This document shows, piece after piece, positions 16,417 through 26,449 of a stretch of 64,000 bases of DNA; position 1 is the first letter of the stretch; each line of letters opens with the position of its first letter. This DNA is from UBA6186 sp050012295. GTDB lineage: Bacteria > Pseudomonadota > Gammaproteobacteria > UBA6186 > Azoamicaceae. The notes under the pieces are model-generated. The model worked only from the letters and a program-made list of their open reading frames with translations, was not told the origin of the DNA and did no database searches. Both the position numbers and the translations under genes were made by a program. Location: positions 1-64,000 of the forward strand of contig JBEKHL010000001.1 of the NCBI GenBank assembly GCA_050012295.1. Reading direction: 5' to 3'.

Positions 16417-17664
16417 ATGGATATACAAAATTTTTATTTAGTTGCCGCAATAGTATTTGGATCTCTCTTGGCATGGGGTATAGGAGCCAACGATGTTTCT
16501 AACGCTATGGGTACTGCCGTTGGATCAAAATCTATTTCTATCAAACAAGCAATTTTTATAGCCGCTATTTTCGAATTTTTAGGGGCTCTATTAGCCGGTA
16601 GCGAAGTTGCTAATACTATTTCAGAAAAAATTATTATTGCATCCACAGACGATAATCAAATATTAGCCCTTGGTATGCTGGCTTCTTTAATGTCTGCAGC
16701 TAGCTGGCTAATCATAGCCAGTTTTTTTGGTTGGCCAGTGTCTACTACTCACACAATAATTGGCGCTATTATTGGTATTGGGATCTCTCAGCTAGGTATT
16801 AATTCTATTAATTTTACGCATGTTACCTATATTATATTAGGCTGGATTTTATCACCGATTCTAGGGGCAATAGTTGCCTATGCAATTTTTGTATCAATTC
16901 AAATATTTATTTTTAGTAAAACCAAACCATTAGAAGCCGCTAAAAAATCTATTGTTTTTTATGTTTTTATTACTGTTTTAATTATATCGATAATAACTAA
17001 TGGTAAATTATACCACATAGGTATTACTTTATCCGCTGGTGAAAATATCTTATATTCTACTATATTTAGCTTAATAATATCTATAATTTCCAAATTTTAT
17101 ACTAATAAATTAAATCTAGATCCTAAAGCCGATCTAGTGTTTCATTTTACTAACGTCGAAAAGAATTTTGCTATATTAACTATATTTACTGCTTGTGCTA
17201 TGGCATTTGCACATGGTTCAAATGATGTTGCCAATGCCATAGGACCAATAGCAGCTGTTGCACACATTGTTAGCAATACAGCTTATTCTGGTAACACTAC
17301 CATACCAATTTGGCTATTAATGCTAGGGGCAACCGGCATAGTGATAGGTCTTGCTACTTATGGCTATAAGGTAATCGCAACTGTTGGAAAAGGAATTACT
17401 GAATTAACTCCTAGCCGGGCCTTTGCTGTATCTTTAGCTACCGCTTCTATTGTATTATTAGCATCTAGTACTGGTCTACCAATCTCTACTACCCATACTT
17501 TAGTTGGTGGAATTTTAGGAATTGGCTTAGCACATGGAATGCATGCTTTAAATTTAAATGTTATAAGAACTATATTTGCGTCGTGGATTATGACAGTTCC
17601 TATTGGAGCTGCCCTTGCAATTTTATTTTTCTATGTGCTCTTGAATATAGTAAAATTTTTATGA
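16417..17664 (+). CDS. pit: Low-affinity inorganic phosphate transporter, Pit family
   Basis: Inner membrane phosphate (metal phosphate):proton symporter. The two inverted PHO4 repeats are plain: GANDVSNAMGTAVGS (about 23-37) and AHGSNDVANAIGP (about 265-277), each followed by a PxSTTHT motif (WPVSTTHTIIG and LPISTTHTLVG). Ten or more transmembrane helices fill the 415 residues. It lies 36 nt after mutH and 21 nt before lptD in a run of plus-strand genes. Confidence 0.94.
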   Translation: MDIQNFYLVAAIVFGSLLAWGIGANDVSNAMGTAVGSKSISIKQAIFIAAIFEFLGALLAGSEVANTISEKIIIASTDDNQILALGMLASLMSAASWLIIASFFGWPVSTTHTIIGAIIGIGISQLGINSINFTHVTYIILGWILSPILGAIVAYAIFVSIQIFIFSKTKPLEAAKKSIVFYVFITVLIISIITNGKLYHIGITLSAGENILYSTIFSLIISIISKFYTNKLNLDPKADLVFHFTNVEKNFAILTIFTACAMAFAHGSNDVANAIGPIAAVAHIVSNTAYSGNTTIPIWLLMLGATGIVIGLATYGYKVIATVGKGITELTPSRAFAVSLATASIVLLASSTGLPISTTHTLVGGILGIGLAHGMHALNLNVIRTIFASWIMTVPIGAALAILFFYVLLNIVKFL

Positions 17665-17685
17665 AAGATAATGTGGTTGTTTTAA

Positions 17686-20022
17686 ATGTTTTTATTTTTA
17701 TTAATCAATCTTATTGTTAACGTAGCAATTGCTAGCGAAGATTTTAATGATTGGGAGCTTAATGATGGTCAACTATGTGGTGGTTGTTACATAGAACCTA
17801 AATATCCTCTAGAACTTACTAAAAATCATCCTCCTAATACGTTAATTATTAATGCTAATAAAACTAAATTAGTGTCTAAAGGACTATCTACTTTTAATGG
17901 TAATGTCGCTATCGCAAAAAATAATCAACTATTAACTGCCGATCGAGCTAACGTCCAACAAAACACCAATGGTGAAATAGAATCTTTTACCGCTATAGGT
18001 AAAGTAAATCTAATTGAGCCAAATATTCGTATTATCGGTAACAAAGCTGAAGTATTACAAAAAAAAAACTATAAAGTTATTTATGATGCAAATTATAGAC
18101 TTTATAATCGCCACGCAAGAGGAAGTGCTACTAAAATTGAAGTTTTCGACAATGATGGAATAATGAGTTTGCCTAATGCCAGCTATACTACCTGTAAACC
18201 AGGCAATAACACTTGGTGCTTAAAAGCTAAAAAATTAGTTTTCAATAAAACTACTGGCCGCGGAACAGCTTGGCACACTAAAATGTATGTAAAAGATGTA
18301 CCAATATTTTATTGGCCCTATCTTAATTTTCCAATAGACGATAGACGTCAAACAGGATTTCTACAGCCTTCTTTTAGTAATGACTCTAGAAATGGAGCTA
18401 GCTTTGGCATACCGTTTTATTGGAATATGGCTCCAAATTATGACTACACTGGTACACCATTTTATATGAGTAAAAGAGGAACTAAATTTGATAACCGCTT
18501 TCGCTATTTAACTAATAAATCATTAGGAGATTTGCAATTTAATTTTTTACCAAAAGATTCAGCTTATAATAAAAAATTTCGTCACGCCATATGGTTTTCC
18601 AATAATCTAAATATTGCTGAACATTGTAATTTATTTATTAAATACAATAAAGTTAGCGACAATGACTATTTATACGATTTCGGTCAAGATATCGGTCAAG
18701 CTAGTCAAACAATTACTAATAATACCCCTGAAGCTAGCCTAGAAGAAGCTATGCAAAATTCTTCATTGCATTTAGAACAATCTGCTAAATTAGAAAATTT
18801 TAATAAATACGGTTTACTTAAAGTACGTGTATTACAATATCAAACTTTACATCCATCAAAAGGACCGACTGCCCAAGAACAGTACAAAAAAATGCCAGAA
18901 ATAGCCTGGAGTTCCAATTTTATATATCTACCAATGCAATATCGTACAAAATATAATATCAGTTATATAGATTTTAAATTACGCGATATTAATGATAATA
19001 ATATTGGCCCACGAACCACTGGTAAAAGAATACATTTACGCCCTAGCTTAGAACGAAATTTTTATGCTTCTTATGGGTATGTAAAACCTAGAGTACAATT
19101 AGACACTTTATCTTATCAAGATTTACAACTAGATAGTTTATCTAAATTAAATAATAAACCAAATAATCCTTCTAGGGTTATACCAATTTTAGATATTAAC
19201 AGTGGCCTAAATTTCACTAAAACTTTATCTAACAATACTCAACAAACCTTAGAACCAAAAATATATTATTTATATGTACCAAAAGTCGATCAATATCGTT
19301 ACCCAATATTTGACACCACTGCAACAGAATTTAGTTACGATCAATTATTTAGAGATAATCGTTATAATGGTCCAGATCGCTTAGCAGAAGCTAATCAAGT
19401 TACCTTAGGAGTTAAATCCAGCCTGTATCCAGAAAATAGTGAAGAAAAAGCCTCCTTTGGTATAGCCAGAGCTAGATATTTTCGTGGATTAACTTCATAT
19501 AAAGGGGAAAATTTAGAATTTGGAAGATGGTCACCAATAGCTATGGTACTAAATTACCATATAAACCCACAAATATCATTAGAAGCTAATGTAGTCAGAC
19601 AAAAATTAAATCAAACTAGAAGTAGCACTTTTACCGGACAATATAGATTAACTGATCAAAAAATTATTAATATAGGCTACCAATATGTACGTTTTACACC
19701 CACCCCACAACATCTTGGGCAAACTTCTGTAACTTGGCTAATTAAAAATAATATAAATTTAGTAGGAAAATTTGATTACGATTTAAGCCAAAAACGCCCA
19801 GCCTATAGTTTAGCCGGCGTGGAACTACACGGATGTTGTACAATTTTACGCTTTGCTTGGGCAAGAAGCCTATTACCAGAAGAAAATTTTTTAAAAAAAC
19901 AGTATGATAATAAATTTATGTTACAAATTGTATTTAAAGGCCTTAATGGCGGGGTCGGTAATTTGGGAAGTAGTTATATATCTAGTAGAATTCCTGGATA
20001 TATGCCTAAAGAAGGTTTTTGA
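17686..20022 (+). CDS. lptD: LPS-assembly outer membrane protein LptD
   Basis: Outer membrane beta-barrel that, with LptE, inserts lipopolysaccharide into the outer leaflet. A signal peptide (1-17) is followed by the OstA/LptA-like jelly-roll domain (about 50-160) and then the barrel, with WPYLNFPIDDRRQTGFLQPSF marking the junction (about 210-230). Disulfide cysteines are present: C31 and C34, C170 and C178, and a CC pair near 717-718. They match the E. coli arrangement of an N-terminal pair linked to adjacent C-terminal cysteines. The 778 residues are complete. It is followed by surA, which assists its folding, in the conserved lptD-surA-rsmA cluster. Confidence 0.95.
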   Translation: MFLFLLINLIVNVAIASEDFNDWELNDGQLCGGCYIEPKYPLELTKNHPPNTLIINANKTKLVSKGLSTFNGNVAIAKNNQLLTADRANVQQNTNGEIESFTAIGKVNLIEPNIRIIGNKAEVLQKKNYKVIYDANYRLYNRHARGSATKIEVFDNDGIMSLPNASYTTCKPGNNTWCLKAKKLVFNKTTGRGTAWHTKMYVKDVPIFYWPYLNFPIDDRRQTGFLQPSFSNDSRNGASFGIPFYWNMAPNYDYTGTPFYMSKRGTKFDNRFRYLTNKSLGDLQFNFLPKDSAYNKKFRHAIWFSNNLNIAEHCNLFIKYNKVSDNDYLYDFGQDIGQASQTITNNTPEASLEEAMQNSSLHLEQSAKLENFNKYGLLKVRVLQYQTLHPSKGPTAQEQYKKMPEIAWSSNFIYLPMQYRTKYNISYIDFKLRDINDNNIGPRTTGKRIHLRPSLERNFYASYGYVKPRVQLDTLSYQDLQLDSLSKLNNKPNNPSRVIPILDINSGLNFTKTLSNNTQQTLEPKIYYLYVPKVDQYRYPIFDTTATEFSYDQLFRDNRYNGPDRLAEANQVTLGVKSSLYPENSEEKASFGIARARYFRGLTSYKGENLEFGRWSPIAMVLNYHINPQISLEANVVRQKLNQTRSSTFTGQYRLTDQKIINIGYQYVRFTPTPQHLGQTSVTWLIKNNINLVGKFDYDLSQKRPAYSLAGVELHGCCTILRFAWARSLLPEENFLKKQYDNKFMLQIVFKGLNGGVGNLGSSYISSRIPGYMPKEGF

Positions 20023-20046
20023 TTTTAAACTTAGAGAGAGATAAAA

Positions 20047-21333
20047 ATGGTTAAGTTACGTATAGTTACCTGTGTTTTAATATTATTAAATATGGTTGTT
20101 TGTAATATTTCGTATGCTAAGCAGCCGTTAAATAAAATTGCAGCTACTGTAGGTAACGACATTATTACTACTTCCGAACTATCAAACAAAACTAATTTGA
20201 TAATTAACAATTTATCTAAACAAAATATTTCTCTACCACCTAGAAAAATACTGGAACATCAAGTTTTAAATAAAATTATTTTAGATAAAATTCAACTACA
20301 AATGGCCCAACAACTAGCAATCACAGTAGACAGCACTAGCGTTAATCAAACTATTGAAGACTTAGCTAAACAAGAACATTCAACCATTGCTGAATACAAA
20401 CAAAAAATTCAAGCGGAAGGAATAAAATTTGAAGATTTTAGAGAGCATATAAAAACAGAATTAACCATCTCTAGGCTACAACAACGTGAGATTAGTAACG
20501 AAATTAGAATTTCTAATGCAGACATTGATGGATACTTAAATTCACCAGCTGGTCAAGATAATAGTGGAACTGAATATAATTTAGGACATATTTTAATTAT
20601 AGCTCCAGAACAACCTACTCCAGCCGCTTTAAAAAAAGCAGAAATTAAAGCTACTAATCTTGTTAATGAATTAAAAAAAGGTAAAGATTTTAAACAAATT
20701 GCTATGGCCAATTCTGCCGATATGCGTGCCTTAGATGGTGGTGATCTGGGGTGGAGACAACTTAACGAAATTCCCACTATTTTTGTTAAACATGTTCCTA
20801 ATATGCAAATCAATGAAATAATAGGACCTATTCAAAGTGCTAGTGGTTTTCATATAATAAAACTATACAATAAACGCTCTGGTAAAAAAGCAGATTACTC
20901 TGAATTAAGAGTACGACAAATTCTAATAAAACCAAGCAACAATACTTCTGAACAAGAAGCAAAAACAATTTTATCGACTTTACGTAAACAAATTACACAA
21001 GGACAAGACTTTGCTAAACTAGCAGAAAAAAGATCCGAAGAACTACAAACTGCTGTTAAAGGCGGAGATTTAGGATGGATCACCGAAGCATCAGTAATCC
21101 CAGAATTCTGGGACAACATAATTAAACTACCAATAGGCGAGGTTAGCGAACCATTTAAAACTGAACTGGGCTGGCATTTAGTACAAGTAACTGAGCGCCG
21201 TAATGCAGACCACTCTAAAGATGCATTACGTAATCGAGCAACCGAAATTTTAAGAGAACGTAAATTTAATGAAATGCTAGAAATTTGGCTAAAGAAAATT
21301 CGTGATGAAGCAAAAGTAGATGTTTTATTATAA
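20047..21333 (+). CDS. surA: Periplasmic peptidyl-prolyl isomerase/chaperone SurA
   Basis: Periplasmic chaperone for outer membrane beta-barrels, including LptD encoded just upstream. A signal peptide ends near residue 24 (ISYA/KQ). An N-terminal SurA chaperone domain (about 25-170) is followed by two parvulin domains (about 175-275 and 285-385), each with the GGDLGW motif, then the C-terminal helix. The 428 residues match family length. AGAGAG precedes the ATG. Its 3' end overlaps rsmA by 14 nt. pdxA, which often lies between surA and rsmA, is absent here. Confidence 0.96.
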   Translation: MVKLRIVTCVLILLNMVVCNISYAKQPLNKIAATVGNDIITTSELSNKTNLIINNLSKQNISLPPRKILEHQVLNKIILDKIQLQMAQQLAITVDSTSVNQTIEDLAKQEHSTIAEYKQKIQAEGIKFEDFREHIKTELTISRLQQREISNEIRISNADIDGYLNSPAGQDNSGTEYNLGHILIIAPEQPTPAALKKAEIKATNLVNELKKGKDFKQIAMANSADMRALDGGDLGWRQLNEIPTIFVKHVPNMQINEIIGPIQSASGFHIIKLYNKRSGKKADYSELRVRQILIKPSNNTSEQEAKTILSTLRKQITQGQDFAKLAEKRSEELQTAVKGGDLGWITEASVIPEFWDNIIKLPIGEVSEPFKTELGWHLVQVTERRNADHSKDALRNRATEILRERKFNEMLEIWLKKIRDEAKVDVLL

Positions 21334-22123
21334 AAAAAGATTTGGCCAAAATTTTTTAGTTGATCAATCAATAATACAATCGATTGTTAACCATATAAAT
21401 CCTAATAAAGATCAAACTTTAATAGAAATTGGTCCTGGACTAGGAGCTATAACTGCCCCATTGTTACTAGGGTGTACCAAATTAATTGCTATTGAAATTG
21501 ATCGAGATATGATCTCTAAATTAACTAATAACTTTAATAAAGAATTACAAAATAATAAATTAATATTAATTAATCAAGATGTATTAAAAACAGATTTTGC
21601 GGAATTATTAACAAATAATTCTACAACTATAAAAACTAAAATTATAGGCAATTTACCATATAATATATCTACTCCATTATTATTTAAATTATTTAATTTA
21701 ACACCTAATTCTAACCTAGAAAGTATGCATTTTTTATTACAAAAAGAAATAGCCGAACGATTAGTAGCTATACCAGGCAATCGTCAATATGGAAGATTAA
21801 GTATTATGGCACAATATCACACTAAAATTAATATTGTTCTTTATGTAGGTTCTAACGCTTTTAAACCAGCACCAAAAGTAGAATCAGCATTAGTACAATT
21901 TATTCCACATGCAATTTTACCGGCTATAGCTAACGACTATCAACATTTTAGTCAAATAGTAACTGCTGCTTTTTCCCAAAGAAGAAAAATCTTAGCTAAT
22001 TCATTAAAAAACTATTGTAATCAGTCTGCTTGGGAAGCATTAAATTTAGATCCTTCTGTTAGAGCTGAACAAGTAAGTGTTGCTGATTTTGTAAAAATTA
22101 GTAATTTTTTGTTATCTTTGTAA
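21320..22123 (+). CDS. rsmA: 16S rRNA (adenine(1518)-N6/adenine(1519)-N6)-dimethyltransferase
   Basis: Dimethylates two adjacent adenines in the 3' hairpin of 16S rRNA during 30S assembly, using S-adenosylmethionine. Visible are the N-terminal KKRFGQNFLVD, the SAM-binding motif IEIGPGLGAIT (about 35-45), the catalytic NLPYNIS (NLPY motif) and the C-terminal FSQRRKILANSLK helix. The 267 residues are complete. It overlaps surA, as expected for the lptD-surA-rsmA order in gammaproteobacteria (ksgA is the older name). Confidence 0.97.
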   Translation: MFYYKKRFGQNFLVDQSIIQSIVNHINPNKDQTLIEIGPGLGAITAPLLLGCTKLIAIEIDRDMISKLTNNFNKELQNNKLILINQDVLKTDFAELLTNNSTTIKTKIIGNLPYNISTPLLFKLFNLTPNSNLESMHFLLQKEIAERLVAIPGNRQYGRLSIMAQYHTKINIVLYVGSNAFKPAPKVESALVQFIPHAILPAIANDYQHFSQIVTAAFSQRRKILANSLKNYCNQSAWEALNLDPSVRAEQVSVADFVKISNFLLSL

Positions 22124-22159
22124 CTTGACGCTCTATCAAACTTAACTAGAATGTAACAT

Positions 22160-23338
22160 ATGAAGATCCAACTTCGTGTGTATTCTATTATCAAACAATA
22201 CCTTTCGAAATGTTCCAAAAAAGAAAGGATGATGATTATTATTGGCGTTCTAATACTAATCTTAATTACTATTTTTTTGATAAAATACATTATAACTAAT
22301 CGTCATACCGTAAAACATCCCATACGTATTTCCGTTGCCATCGCACCAGTTACTAGACAAAATATCCCAGTTTATATTAATGCTTTAGGTACGGTTACCC
22401 CATTTGAAACAATTACCGTTAAAACTCAAATTAATGGTCAATTACAACAAGTTTATTTTATTGAAGGCCAAACCGTTCGAAAAGGAGATCTTTTGGCACA
22501 AATAGATCCTCAGCCTTATCTAGCTCAATTAATACAATACGAAGGACAATTAGCCAGAGATAAAGCTTTATTAGCTAATGCATTAATTGATCTGGCAAGA
22601 TATAAAAAATTATTTGAGCAAGATTCAATTTCTAAACAAACCCTAGATACTCAAGTTTCTTTGGTTGAACAGTATGAAGGTACTGTAAAATCTGATATAG
22701 GCCAAATAGAAAGTACTAAAGTCAATTTAAGTTATTGCAAAATAGTTTCTCCAATTCAAGGACGAGTCGGTTTAAGACAAGTAGATCCAGGTAATTTTAT
22801 ACAAACAACCGATCCAAATGGATTAGTAATAATAAATTCCATACAACCAATCTCTGTACTGTTCTCTGTTCCAGAAGATCATGTTTCAAAAATCAATCAA
22901 AAAATGAATAATAAAATAAAACTGGTAGTAGATGCTTTTGATCACGCTCAAGCACATCAATTAGCAACCGGAACATTGCTTACGATGAATAACCAAATCG
23001 ACCTTACCACCGGCACCGTTAAACTAAGAGCATTGTTTCAAAATAAAGATAACGGCTTATTTCCAAATCAATTTGTAAACGTTAAATTAAAAATTAATAC
23101 ACTTAATAATGCAACTGTGATCCCAAAGGCTGCAGTTCAACAGGGAGTGCAAGGAACTTTTGTATATGTGGTAAACGATGAAACCATGCAAGTGAACATT
23201 AAACCAGTTGCAATTCAAGAAACTGTAGATGACATAGTAGCGATTTTGAGTGATCTAAAAGTTAATCAAAAAGTAGTAATCGAAGGAGCAGATAAATTAA
23301 GGGAAGGTGTTCATATTAACATTCAACAATCAGGATAA
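22160..23338 (+). CDS. mdtA: RND efflux periplasmic adaptor, MdtA type
   Basis: Membrane fusion protein linking an RND pump to the outer membrane channel. One transmembrane segment (about 25-43) follows a basic N-terminus. The biotinyl-lipoyl-like halves are seen at KTQINGQLQQVYFIEGQTVRKGDLLAQIDPQPY (about 90-122) and in the SPIQGRVGLRQVDPGNFI block (about 192-209), with a coiled-coil hairpin between them and beta-barrel and membrane-proximal domains after. First gene of mdtA-mdtB-mdtC-outer membrane factor, with only 6 nt to mdtB. The order and two different RND subunits identify the MdtABC type. Substrates are likely bile salts or drugs by analogy. Confidence 0.9.
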   Translation: MKIQLRVYSIIKQYLSKCSKKERMMIIIGVLILILITIFLIKYIITNRHTVKHPIRISVAIAPVTRQNIPVYINALGTVTPFETITVKTQINGQLQQVYFIEGQTVRKGDLLAQIDPQPYLAQLIQYEGQLARDKALLANALIDLARYKKLFEQDSISKQTLDTQVSLVEQYEGTVKSDIGQIESTKVNLSYCKIVSPIQGRVGLRQVDPGNFIQTTDPNGLVIINSIQPISVLFSVPEDHVSKINQKMNNKIKLVVDAFDHAQAHQLATGTLLTMNNQIDLTTGTVKLRALFQNKDNGLFPNQFVNVKLKINTLNNATVIPKAAVQQGVQGTFVYVVNDETMQVNIKPVAIQETVDDIVAILSDLKVNQKVVIEGADKLREGVHINIQQSG

Positions 23339-23344
23339 CCCCTA

Positions 23345-26300
23345 ATGAACCTCTCTCGTCCTTTTATAGAAAGACCAATCGCAACTTCGCTGTTAATGTT
23401 AGCTATGTTTTTAGGTGGAGTTTTAGCTTATAAGTTATTGCCTGTTTCTGCCTTACCAGATGTCGATTATCCAACTATTCAAGTATCCACCTTTTATCCT
23501 GGCGCAAGCCCAGACGTAACTGCTTCTACTATTACCGCTCCTTTAGAAAAACAGTTTGGTCAAATGCCGGGATTAAATCAAATGACTTCCAGTAGTTCTA
23601 ACGGCTGTTCAGTCATAACATTACAATTTAGCTTAGATATGAGTTTAGATGTCGCTGAACAAGAAGTACAAGCAGCTATTAATGCCAGCTCAACATTACT
23701 TCCAGCTGAATTACCTAATCCACCTATTTATAGTAAAGTGAACCCCGCAGACACCCCTATTATAACATTAGCCATGACTTCTAAAATTTTACCTTTACCG
23801 CAAGTTGAAGATTTAGTAGATACGCGGTTTGCACAAAAAATTTCACAATTAACAGGCGTTGGACTGGTAAGCTTAAGTGGTGGTCAACGACCTGCTGTTC
23901 GTATTCAAGTAAATCCCACTACCCTGTCTGCGTATGGGTTATCTCTAGAAGATGTACGCTCTGCCATAGAGAGTGCTAATGTTAATACCGCCAAAGGAAA
24001 TTTTGATGGCAAACAACAAGCCTACACCATTAATGCTAACGATCAACTACTAACTAGTAACGATTATAAATCTATTATTATTACTTACAAAAATGGGGCT
24101 CCAATTTTATTAAGTGATGTCGCCGTAGTAAAAGACGATGTCGAAAACACCTATCAAGCTGCCTGGATGAACAATACCCCGGCAGTAATTATGAATATAC
24201 AGCGTCAGCCAGGCAGTAATGTTATTGATGTTGCCGATAGAATTAAAGCTATGCTACCACAATTATCGTCTACTTTACCAAAATCATTAGAGGTTACTTT
24301 ACTATCAGACAGAACCACCGCTGTACGTGCTTCGGTTAAAGATGCTCAATTTGAATTGGTTATTTCCGTTGCTCTAGTTGTTATGGTAATTTTTTTATTT
24401 TTACGTAATCTTCCTGCAACGTTAATCCCTAGCATATCAGTCCCATTATCTTTAGTAGGAACCCTTGGTGCTATGTACTTATTTGGATTTAGTCTTAATA
24501 ATCTTACTATAATGGCATTGACTATTGCTACTGGATTTGTAATAGATGATGCGATTGTCATGATAGAAAACATAGCCCGTTACGTTGAAAATGAAGAAGC
24601 ACCAATGGAGTCTGCTCTTAAAGGAGCCAAACAAATTGGGTTTACGATCCTTTCTCTAACGGTTTCCCTTATTGCTGTTTTAATCCCATTACTATTTATG
24701 AAAGATATTGTTGGTCGGTTATTTCGTGAATTTGCCTTAACCTTATCGGTGACTGTTTTAATTTCAGCCTTTGTTTCGCTTACCTTAACCCCGATGTTAT
24801 GTTCGAAAATTTTACGCTTCAGAAAAGCCTCTGAAATGAGTCGTTTTGAATCGGCTAATAAAAAACTGTTGGATTCTATTATTATGCATTATGGTTATTC
24901 ATTGAAAAAAGTTTTTGAACATAAGAACTTAACCTTGATTATCGCTCTTGCTACAGTATTAATAACCGGCTTGTTATTTTACTTTTCACCAAAAGGCTTT
25001 TTTCCAATACAAGATACAGGTATTATTCAAGGGGTAACAGAAGCACCACCTTCCATCTCCTTTACCGAAATGGCTAAACGTCAACAAAATGTGTCAGAAA
25101 AAATTTTAAAAGATCCAGACGTTGAAAATTTATCTTCTTTTATTGGGATAGATGGAACAAACACCACTCTAAATAGAGGACGCTTATTGATTTCTCTTAA
25201 ACCTACACCAAATCGAAGTATACCTGCAAATGACGTGATCCGACGTCTTACTGAAAAAACCGCTGAAATACCTGGGATAAACCTATACATGCAACCAGTA
25301 CAAGATCTCACGCTAGATGATCGAGTAAGTCTAACACAATATCAATATAGTTTAAATGCTACCGATCAAAATGATGTTGCAAAATGGAGCGAATTATTAG
25401 TAAACAGGCTTAAATTAGAGCCTAAGTTACTAGATGTAGCCAGCGATTTACAAAATAAAGCTCTTCAAACCGTATTAACTATTGATCGTAATACTGCTGC
25501 TCGATTAGGTATTACCCCACAATTGATAGATAACACTCTATACGATGCTTTTGGACAACGACAAATATCCACTATATTTACAGAACTTAACCAATACCAT
25601 GTTATATTGGAAGTTGAACCAAAATTAAAATCAGGACTTAATGCCTTTCAATCTTTATATTTTAATTCTTCTTCAGGCACTCCTGTCCCTTTAAGTGCAA
25701 TGGTAAGTATATCAGAAACTTTAGGTCCTTTAGCAATTAATCGTCAAGGACAATTTCCAGTTGCTACAGTTTCGTTTAATCTTGCTCCTGGTGCTGCATT
25801 AGGAGATGCCGTTAATGCCATAACCCATGCCAAAGAAGAACTATCTATTCCAGATAATATTGAAACTAATTTTGAAGGAGCTGCAAAAATATTTCAAAGT
25901 TCTTTGTCTAATGAAGGATGGTTATTAGCAGCTGCTATTATAGTTGTTTATATTGTACTAGGTATTTTATATGAAAGTTATATTCACCCCATCACTATTT
26001 TATCTACTCTACCTTCAGCTACGTTGGGAGCACTGCTAGCTCTTCAAATTGCTGGTGATGATTTAAGTGTGATAGCTCTAATTGGGATAATTCTTTTAAT
26101 TGGCATTGTCATGAAAAACGCTATTATGATGATAGACTTTGCATTAGATCTGGAGCGAACACACCATAAATCACCCCAAGATGCCATCTATGAAGCAGCA
26201 TTGTTACGCTTTAGGCCTATTGTCATGACAACTTTTGCTGCCTTTTTTGGAGCACTACCTTTAGCCTTTGGCTCTGGCATGGGGGCTGAATTACGCCAAC

Positions 26301-26449
26301 CATTAGGAATTGCTATTATGGGAGGACTAGTTGTTAGCCAACTATTAACCCTCTACACTACTCCTGTTATTTATTTAACCTTCGATACCTGGGCAAAACA
26401 AATTTACGATCGTTTATTAACCAACGGTTTAGCAAAGGGGGTTACATGA
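23345..26449 (+). CDS. mdtB: RND multidrug transporter permease, MdtB type
   Basis: Inner membrane proton-driven pump subunit of 1034 residues with the 12-helix RND fold and two large periplasmic loops. The start NLSRPFIERPIATSLLM is characteristic of MdtB. The helix 4 motif with the paired aspartates reads ATGFVIDDAIVMIENI (about 394-409), and the helix 10 lysine region is GIVMKNAIMMIDFALDLERT. CccPTLEKQF-like porter residues (APLEKQFGQMPG) are present. It overlaps the next pump gene by 4 nt (ATGA). In E. coli MdtB and MdtC assemble as a heterotrimer, and the two distinct subunits here suggest the same. Confidence 0.92.
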   Translation: MNLSRPFIERPIATSLLMLAMFLGGVLAYKLLPVSALPDVDYPTIQVSTFYPGASPDVTASTITAPLEKQFGQMPGLNQMTSSSSNGCSVITLQFSLDMSLDVAEQEVQAAINASSTLLPAELPNPPIYSKVNPADTPIITLAMTSKILPLPQVEDLVDTRFAQKISQLTGVGLVSLSGGQRPAVRIQVNPTTLSAYGLSLEDVRSAIESANVNTAKGNFDGKQQAYTINANDQLLTSNDYKSIIITYKNGAPILLSDVAVVKDDVENTYQAAWMNNTPAVIMNIQRQPGSNVIDVADRIKAMLPQLSSTLPKSLEVTLLSDRTTAVRASVKDAQFELVISVALVVMVIFLFLRNLPATLIPSISVPLSLVGTLGAMYLFGFSLNNLTIMALTIATGFVIDDAIVMIENIARYVENEEAPMESALKGAKQIGFTILSLTVSLIAVLIPLLFMKDIVGRLFREFALTLSVTVLISAFVSLTLTPMLCSKILRFRKASEMSRFESANKKLLDSIIMHYGYSLKKVFEHKNLTLIIALATVLITGLLFYFSPKGFFPIQDTGIIQGVTEAPPSISFTEMAKRQQNVSEKILKDPDVENLSSFIGIDGTNTTLNRGRLLISLKPTPNRSIPANDVIRRLTEKTAEIPGINLYMQPVQDLTLDDRVSLTQYQYSLNATDQNDVAKWSELLVNRLKLEPKLLDVASDLQNKALQTVLTIDRNTAARLGITPQLIDNTLYDAFGQRQISTIFTELNQYHVILEVEPKLKSGLNAFQSLYFNSSSGTPVPLSAMVSISETLGPLAINRQGQFPVATVSFNLAPGAALGDAVNAITHAKEELSIPDNIETNFEGAAKIFQSSLSNEGWLLAAAIIVVYIVLGILYESYIHPITILSTLPSATLGALLALQIAGDDLSVIALIGIILLIGIVMKNAIMMIDFALDLERTHHKSPQDAIYEAALLRFRPIVMTTFAAFFGALPLAFGSGMGAELRQPLGIAIMGGLVVSQLLTLYTTPVIYLTFDTWAKQIYDRLLTNGLAKGVT

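Noticed and set aside
20895..21371. 158-codon frame antisense to surA and rsmA
   Set aside because: It lies under two overlapping genes that are clearly real and shows no protein family signature.
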